Source: Shinella yambaruensis
GTDB taxonomy: Bacteria > Pseudomonadota > Alphaproteobacteria > Rhizobiales > Rhizobiaceae
Direction: 5' to 3'
Assembly (NCBI RefSeq): GCF_022899355.1
Contig: NZ_JALJCK010000008.1
Coordinates: 284,707 to 348,706 of the forward strand
DNA: 64,000 nucleotides
Part shown: positions 59,527 to 64,000 of the stretch, one piece after another
How the letters are laid out: each line of letters opens with the position of its first letter
Numbering within the stretch: the first letter of the stretch is position 1
The notes under the pieces: model-generated
Databases searched by the model: none
What the model saw: only the letters and a program-made list of their open reading frames with translations
What the model was told of the DNA's origin: nothing
Program-made: the position numbers and the translations under genes

Positions 59527-59558
59527 GTCCACCGGCGCGCTTTCGGGCGCCGGTGGAC
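59527..59558 (+). other. Perfect 12-base-pair stem-loop between binding protein and permease genes
   Basis: GTCCACCGGCGC (59527-59538) pairs perfectly with GCGCCGGTGGAC (59547-59558) around an 8-base loop, filling most of the 52-base gap. It starts 7 bases after the binding-protein stop and ends 13 bases before the permease start, with the ribosome site GGAGG just outside. It probably stabilises the binding-protein mRNA and limits readthrough. Confidence 0.65.
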
Positions 59559-59571
59559 GCGGAGGATCACC

Positions 59572-61317
59572 ATGACATCCACGTCGCTTTCCGTGCCATC
59601 GGGCAGGCGCCTGCTCCGATCGGGCTTTCTCCTGCCGGCGCTGCTCATCGCCATCGTCGCCGTCCTCGTCGTCGCGCCGCTCCTGCGCATTCTCCTGTCC
59701 ACGCTGACGCCCGAGGGTCTGGAAGCCTGGCAGGCGGTGCTCGCCAGCCGGCTCTCCGCCAATCTGTGGTGGCGCCCGCTCCTCAACACGATGATCCTCG
59801 GCTTTTGCGTGGCCGGCGGCTGCCTCCTGATGGGCGGCTTCCTTGCCTGGCTGGTCGTGCTCACCGACGTGCCGGGCCGGCGCTTCCTCGCCCTGATGGC
59901 GACGCTGCCCTACATGATCCCGAGCTTTGCCGCCGCGCTCGCCTGGGGCACGCTGTTCCGCAATTCCCGCCTCGGCGGCTCGGCCGGCTTCTTCGAGACG
60001 AACGGCCTTGCCATTCCCGACTGGCTCGCCTGGGGCCTCATCCCCACGGCGATCGTGCTCATCGCGCACTATTATTCGCTCGCCTACACGATCATCGCCG
60101 CCGCGCTCAGCTCCGTCGGGGCCGATCTCGTCGAGGCCGGGCAGATGGCCGGCGCCAGGCGCCCCCGCATCTTCTTCGGCATCATCCTGCCGGTCGTCAC
60201 GCCCGCGCTGGTCGCCGCCGCCTCGCTCACCTTCGCCGGCGCCGTCTCCAACTTCGCCGCGCCCGCGCTGCTCGGCCTGCCGGTGCGCATGCAGACGCTT
60301 TCCACCCGCCTCTTCGGCATGATCGAGACGGGGCAGAACGAGCGCGGCTTCGTCATCGCGCTGCTTCTGATCGCCGTCTCGGCGCTGTTCCTCTTCCTCT
60401 CCGACCGCATCGTCTCCGGCCGCAAGGCCTTCATCACGGTCACCGGCAAGGGCGGGCGCACCAAGCGCTTTCCGCTCGGCGGCTGGCGCTGGCCGCTCTT
60501 CGCGCTCGCCGTGCTCATCGGCTTCGCCACCACCGTCCTGCCCGTTCTGGTGCTCGCGGCCTCCAGCCTTGCCCCGCAGAGCGGCGCGCTGTTCTCCAAC
60601 TGGACGCTGCATTTCTGGATCGGCGAGGGCGGCGGCCAGATGGCGCAGGGCCAGGCCGGCATCTTCCGCAATCCCGTGCTGCTCGATGCGCTCTGGACCA
60701 CGATCCGCCTTGGCCTCGTCGTCGCCTTCACCACCATGCTGCTCGGCCTTGCGCTCGCCTATACGATCGTGCAGCGCCGCGGCAGCCTCATCGCCACCGT
60801 GCTCAGCCAGCTCGCCTTCCTGCCGCTGCTGATCCCGAGCATCGCCTTCGCCGCGGCCTATATCGCGCTCTACGGCGCGCCCATCGGTCCGCTGCCCTCG
60901 CTCTACGGCACCTTCGCGCTGCTGGTCATCGCGGCCTCGGCGCACAACCTGCCCTTCGCCGTGCAGTCCGGCCGCTCCGTGCTCGGGCAGATCTCGGCCG
61001 ATATCGAGGAAAGCGCCCGGCTGACCGGCGCGAGCCTCGTGCGGCGCCTCTTCGCCATCATCTTCCCGCTGGCGATCCGGGGCCTGTTCGCCGGGGCGAT
61101 CCTCGTCTTCGTGAAGATGGTGCGCGACCTCTCGCTGGTCGTGCTGCTCTTCACCGCCACCTCGCCGGTGCTCAGCATGGTCGCCTACCGCTATGCGGCC
61201 GAAGGCTTCATGCAGTTCGCCAATGCCATCACCCTCGTCATCCTCGTGGTCTGCCTTGCGGCCTCCTTCCTCGCCCATGGCCTGCAGAACCGCGTCCAGA
61301 AATGGAAAGAGACATGA
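59572..61317 (+). CDS. Double-length ABC transporter permease, FbpB/AfuB-like
   Basis: A 581-residue permease made of two homologous halves, each with a coupling loop. The first loop is EAGQMAGARRPRIFFGIILPVVTPALVAAASLTFAGAVSNFAAPALLG; the second is EESARLTGASLVRRLFAIIFPLAIRGLFAGAILVFVKMVRDLSLVVLLF. About twelve hydrophobic segments are visible, as in iron/sugar-phosphate type FbpB and AfuB proteins, so one polypeptide forms the whole channel. It overlaps the ATPase gene start (ATGA). Confidence 0.92.
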   Translation: MTSTSLSVPSGRRLLRSGFLLPALLIAIVAVLVVAPLLRILLSTLTPEGLEAWQAVLASRLSANLWWRPLLNTMILGFCVAGGCLLMGGFLAWLVVLTDVPGRRFLALMATLPYMIPSFAAALAWGTLFRNSRLGGSAGFFETNGLAIPDWLAWGLIPTAIVLIAHYYSLAYTIIAAALSSVGADLVEAGQMAGARRPRIFFGIILPVVTPALVAAASLTFAGAVSNFAAPALLGLPVRMQTLSTRLFGMIETGQNERGFVIALLLIAVSALFLFLSDRIVSGRKAFITVTGKGGRTKRFPLGGWRWPLFALAVLIGFATTVLPVLVLAASSLAPQSGALFSNWTLHFWIGEGGGQMAQGQAGIFRNPVLLDALWTTIRLGLVVAFTTMLLGLALAYTIVQRRGSLIATVLSQLAFLPLLIPSIAFAAAYIALYGAPIGPLPSLYGTFALLVIAASAHNLPFAVQSGRSVLGQISADIEESARLTGASLVRRLFAIIFPLAIRGLFAGAILVFVKMVRDLSLVVLLFTATSPVLSMVAYRYAAEGFMQFANAITLVILVVCLAASFLAHGLQNRVQKWKET

Positions 61318-62414
61318 ACGCCCTTGCCACAGGCGCCGCGGACGCCATCCAGATCCGCAATCTCGTCAAGCGGTTCGGTGCCTTCACCGCCGTGAAGGAC
61401 GTCGACATCTCCGTTCCGCCCGGTGCCTTCCTGGTCCTCGTCGGCCCGTCGGGCTGCGGCAAGTCGACCCTGCTGCGCATGCTGGCCGGCTTGGAAAGCC
61501 CGAGCGAGGGCGAGATCGCCTTCGTCGGGCAGACCGTCTCCAGCGGCGCGGGCGGCGTCATCGCCGATGCCGGCCGGCGCAATGCCGGGCTCGTCTTCCA
61601 GAGCTACGCGCTCTGGCCGCACATGACCGTTGCCGGCAACATCGCCTGGCCGCTGAAGGTCGCGAGATGGCCGCGCGAAAAGCGCGAGCGGCGGGTGAGG
61701 GAGGTGCTCGCCCTGCTCGGCATCGACGCGCTTGCCGAGCGCTATCCGGCCGAGATTTCCGGCGGCCAGCAGCAGCGCGTGGCGATCGCCCGCACCATCG
61801 CACCCGAGCCGAGCATCCTGCTTTTCGACGAGCCGCTGTCGAACCTCGACGCCAAGCTGCGCATCGAGATGCGCAGCGAGCTGATGCGCATCCACCGGGC
61901 GACGGGCGCGACCTCGGTCTACGTCACGCATGACCAGGTGGAGGCGATGACGATGGCGACCCATGTCGCCGTGCTCAACAATGGCCGCGTCGAGCAGTTC
62001 GGCAAGCCGATCGACCTCCTGCGCAACCCTCAGACCACCTTCGTCGCCACCTTCCTCGGCACGCCGCCGGCCAATCTCCTGCCGGTGCGCCGGGAGGGCG
62101 ACGCCCTCCTCTTCAACGACCTCGCCCTCGCGCCGGCCGCGCTCGCCGGCGGGCGGGCGGAAGTGCAGCTCCTCTACCGCGCCGAGGATGTCGGTGTCGG
62201 CGTCGTTGCCGGCATGCCCTCGCTGACGGCGCGCTTTGCCGAGGCCGCGCCGATCGCCGGGCGCACCATGGTGACGGCGATGATCGGCGAGCTGCGCATC
62301 ACCGGCATGGCGGACGGCTATTTCACGGCAACGCCCGGCGAGCCGATCCCCCTCTCGTTCATTCGCACACCCGATGCGGTCTTCGCCGCCACTGGAGAAA
62401 GGATACATCAATGA
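61314..62414 (+). CDS. ABC transporter ATPase, FbpC/AfuC-like
   Basis: A 366-residue ATPase. It has Walker A GPSGCGKST, LVFQSYALWPHMTVAGNIAWPL, signature ISGGQQQRVAIART, Walker B ILLFDEPLSNLDAKL and H-loop VYVTHDQVEAMTMATHVAVL. The C-terminal part has TTFVATFLGTPPANLLPV and a TOBE-like domain (VQLLYRAEDVGVGVV). It powers the double permease. Overlaps with both neighbours (ATGA) show tight coupling, including to the phosphatase gene that follows. Confidence 0.94.
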   Translation: MNALATGAADAIQIRNLVKRFGAFTAVKDVDISVPPGAFLVLVGPSGCGKSTLLRMLAGLESPSEGEIAFVGQTVSSGAGGVIADAGRRNAGLVFQSYALWPHMTVAGNIAWPLKVARWPREKRERRVREVLALLGIDALAERYPAEISGGQQQRVAIARTIAPEPSILLFDEPLSNLDAKLRIEMRSELMRIHRATGATSVYVTHDQVEAMTMATHVAVLNNGRVEQFGKPIDLLRNPQTTFVATFLGTPPANLLPVRREGDALLFNDLALAPAALAGGRAEVQLLYRAEDVGVGVVAGMPSLTARFAEAAPIAGRTMVTAMIGELRITGMADGYFTATPGEPIPLSFIRTPDAVFAATGERIHQ

Positions 62415-63016
62415 GGCTGATCCTCATGCGTCACGGCGAAACGGAATGGAACGCCGAGCAGCGGCTGCAGGGCCAGGACAATTCGCTGTTGTCCGAGCGC
62501 GGCGTCGCCCAGGTCAAGCGCTTCCGTCCCTATGCCAGGGCGCTGAAGCCGGCCCGCATCATCGCCTCGGATCTCGGCCGCACCCGCCAGACCGTCGCGC
62601 TCATCGGCCATCCCGACGCCCCCTCCGACGAGCGGTTCCGCGAACTCGACATGGGCGCGTGGACGGGCCTTCGCAAGCCGGACCTGATCGCCGACCATCC
62701 CGAGGACTACGTCGCCTGGCGCGCCGGCACCTTCACCCCGACGCGGGGCGAGACGTGGAGCGCCTTCCGCGGCCGCGTCGCCGACGGCGTGCACGACTGG
62801 ATGTCCCGCACGGAGGGCGATCTGCTGATCGTCGCCCATGGCGGCGTCATCCGTGCCGTCTGCCACGAATTCCTCGACCTGCCGCCCTCGCGCGTCGTTC
62901 CCGTCACGCCGGGCACCGCGACCATCCTCAACTTCCCGCAAAAGAACGGCGCGGCCGCCCAGCTCGAAGGCTACAATATCGGCTCCGTCGCGCCGGACGT
63001 TTCCGTCGCCGATTGA
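62411..63016 (+). CDS. Histidine phosphatase family protein
   Basis: A 201-residue phosphoglycerate mutase-like phosphatase. The phosphohistidine motif is LMRHGETEWN (RHG at residues 7-9), followed by SDLGRTRQTV, FRELDMGAWTG and the second catalytic segment LLIVAHGGVIRAVCHEFL. Its ATG overlaps the stop of the transporter ATPase gene, so it is made with the importer. A cytoplasmic phosphatase coupled to an importer fits removal of phosphate from an imported sugar or polyol phosphate. The gene ends at a bidirectional terminator. Confidence 0.9.
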   Translation: MRLILMRHGETEWNAEQRLQGQDNSLLSERGVAQVKRFRPYARALKPARIIASDLGRTRQTVALIGHPDAPSDERFRELDMGAWTGLRKPDLIADHPEDYVAWRAGTFTPTRGETWSAFRGRVADGVHDWMSRTEGDLLIVAHGGVIRAVCHEFLDLPPSRVVPVTPGTATILNFPQKNGAAAQLEGYNIGSVAPDVSVAD

Positions 63017-63043
63017 GACGGGGCAGCGGGCATCCAGCCCGTC

Positions 63044-63068
63044 GGTGCCGCGCGTTTTCCGCGGCACC
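63044..63068. terminator. Bidirectional terminator between convergent genes
   Basis: GGTGCCGCG (63044-63052) pairs perfectly with CGCGGCACC (63060-63068) around CGTTTTC. It lies between the phosphatase operon and the leftward protein phosphatase gene and could terminate transcription from both sides, though T-runs are short. Confidence 0.55.
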
Positions 63069-63105
63069 CTAGCCGGTCACCGGCCGCTGGCGGGGGAGGC
63101 GCCGC

Positions 63106-63690
63106 TCAGTCGAGCACGGCCATGCGCAGCTCGGCCTCGCGGCCGAGCTTGGTCATCCATTCGGTATATTGCGGGCGGCTCCTGATCTGGCGGCCGTAGT
63201 GCCGGCCGAGCGCGGCCGTCAGCTCGCCCCCGCGGCCGAGCTGCGCGTCGGCAAAGCCCACCATCTGCGAATTCGGCCAGGCCTGCGGACGGATGGCGAC
63301 GAGGCGGGTGAAGAGGTCTTCGGCCGGCTCGTCGGGGCTGGCCTGCGCCATCAGGGCCAGCATGGCGGCCGTCGAGCGCGACACGCCCATGTGGCAATGG
63401 ACGAGGAGGTGGCTCGGCGCCGCGCGGTCCTGCCGCGCCTGGAAATCCGCGCCGAACTCAAGGATCGCCTCGACATGGTCCGGGCGGGGCATCACCTGGT
63501 CGGGCAGCGCGGCGATGATGTCGTGGAAGCGCAGCGTCGTGCGGTGGTGCCGCCCATAGGTGGCGAAGGTCTCGAGCTCGGGAAGGTCGGGGTCGACGAT
63601 GGACAGCACATGGGTCACCTTGCGGTCACGCTGGCTGGGCAGTTCCTCTATCCCGCAAACCGTCAGTTCCGGGGTGAAAATCACGTCCAT
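63106..63690 (-). CDS. Dual-specificity/tyrosine protein phosphatase-like protein
   Basis: A 194-residue phosphatase with the cysteine-based signature VHCHMGVSRST (CX5R) and an upstream FHDIIAAL loop whose aspartate is a candidate general acid. VTHVLSIVDPDLPELETFATYGRHHRTTLRFHDI forms the N-terminal part. The start at 63690 gives MDVIFTPELTVCGIEEL. This small alphaproteobacterial subgroup is annotated as protein tyrosine or dual-specificity phosphatase; its substrate is unknown. It is convergent with the histidine phosphatase gene. The 191 bases upstream of it hold no recognised gene. Confidence 0.85.
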   Translation of the reverse strand: MDVIFTPELTVCGIEELPSQRDRKVTHVLSIVDPDLPELETFATYGRHHRTTLRFHDIIAALPDQVMPRPDHVEAILEFGADFQARQDRAAPSHLLVHCHMGVSRSTAAMLALMAQASPDEPAEDLFTRLVAIRPQAWPNSQMVGFADAQLGRGGELTAALGRHYGRQIRSRPQYTEWMTKLGREAELRMAVLD

Positions 63691-63881
63691 GGTCTTTCCT
63701 TCCAATCCTGTCTGCCTTGGCGCGCCGCCTCTCCCGCGCCTTGCACGAAGGCAGGGTGGAAGCGTGGCGCCCGCCGCCTGTTTGTACGACAGCCGCGAGC
63801 GGGCCGATAGAGCCAAATTCCCGGGGCTTGCGCGGAAGATCGGGCGGTGCGGCCGGCTGCCGCCATCGTGCGGGACGGCGC

Positions 63882-64000
63882 CTATGATCCGGCGGAGTAG
63901 AGGTCGGCATAACTCTCGCGCAACACGTTCTTCTGCACCTTGCCCATCGTGTTGCGCGGCAGGTCCTCGACGAAGAGCACGCGCTTGGGCTGCTTGTAGC
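63882..64000 (-). CDS. Malonyl-CoA synthetase-like acyl-CoA ligase (C-terminal fragment)
   Basis: The last 38 complete codons before a TAG stop at 63882-63884; the rest of the gene is beyond the right edge. The visible end YKQPKRVLFVEDLPRNTMGKVQ contains the catalytic lysine motif (R-N-T-M-G-K) of the ANL superfamily. Its wording closely fits MatB-type malonyl-CoA synthetases, which make malonyl-CoA from malonate, ATP and CoA. Family membership is firm; the MatB assignment is moderately sure on so short a piece. Confidence 0.78.
   Translation of the reverse strand, partial: YKQPKRVLFVEDLPRNTMGKVQKNVLRESYADLYSAGS

Noticed and set aside
58398..62414. Calling the ABC system a ferric iron importer because of FbpABC similarity
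   Set aside because: The paired iron-ligand tyrosines are not evident, there is no Fur/siderophore context, and the RpiR regulator and phosphatase point to a phosphorylated sugar.

Overview
The window is high-GC DNA (roughly two thirds G+C) with gene families and intergenic palindromic repeats typical of Alphaproteobacteria, most likely Rhizobiaceae (Rhizobium, Ensifer, Shinella or relatives). This assignment is inferred from gene content, not from a search. There are no rRNA or tRNA genes, no phage genes and no transposase. Almost everything is catabolic: uptake transporters with their enzymes and a dedicated local regulator. This suggests a large secondary replicon or an accessory part of the chromosome.

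Layout: (1) 1-5200, a ribose-type sugar ABC transporter (end of permease, binding protein), a Phd/ParE-type toxin-antitoxin pair, a class II aldolase/SDR fusion enzyme and a SorC-type regulator. (2) 5380-7887, an SDR with a divergent TetR regulator and shared operators, then a DUF2000 protein divergent from an Lrp regulator. (3) 7903-17282, a peptide/opine-type ABC transporter operon carrying two C45-family acyltransferase/hydrolases and an alpha/beta hydrolase, controlled by a GntR/FCD regulator with two winged helices. (4) 17491-18036, an isolated, compositionally different, cysteine-rich protein of unknown function. (5) 18571-22350, a GntR regulator, an NTF2-like protein, a flavin reductase-like protein and an amidohydrolase that lacks the family's HxH metal motif. 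(6) 22501-29829, two related FAD/NAD(P)-binding proteins around an Fe-S type Rrf2 regulator, then a sulfate ABC transporter (binding protein, CysT, CysW, CysA). (7) 29869-35287, a LysR regulator divergent from a 5-oxoprolinase-like pxpA/biotin carrier/biotin carboxylase/pxpB/pxpC operon.

(8) 35614-49362 is the most unusual region. A second double-winged-helix GntR/FCD regulator lies beside a polyamine-type (Pot) ABC transporter with two ATPases and two binding proteins, one without a signal peptide. The region also holds two SDRs, a polysaccharide-deacetylase-fold hydrolase resembling cyclic imide hydrolases, a small CSLCG protein, a COG0523 (CobW/G3E) GTPase and a signature amidase. I propose a cyclic imide to half-amide to dicarboxylate catabolic pathway with its own metallochaperone. 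Two families of palindromic repeats alternate A-B-A-B through and beside this region.

(9) 49398-57326 holds single genes: L-2-hydroxyglutarate oxidase, a YghU-type glutathione transferase, an MFS transporter, a DUF1127 protein, a winged-helix/TolB-like/TPR regulator preceded by 11-bp direct repeats, a class I fructose-bisphosphate aldolase and a type II NADH dehydrogenase. (10) 57537-63016 is an RpiR regulator, a ferric/AfuABC-type ABC transporter and a translationally coupled histidine phosphatase. It looks like a sugar-phosphate uptake operon and is preceded by three operator-like repeats exactly 30 bp apart. (11) The window ends with a protein phosphatase and the C-terminus of a malonyl-CoA synthetase-like enzyme.
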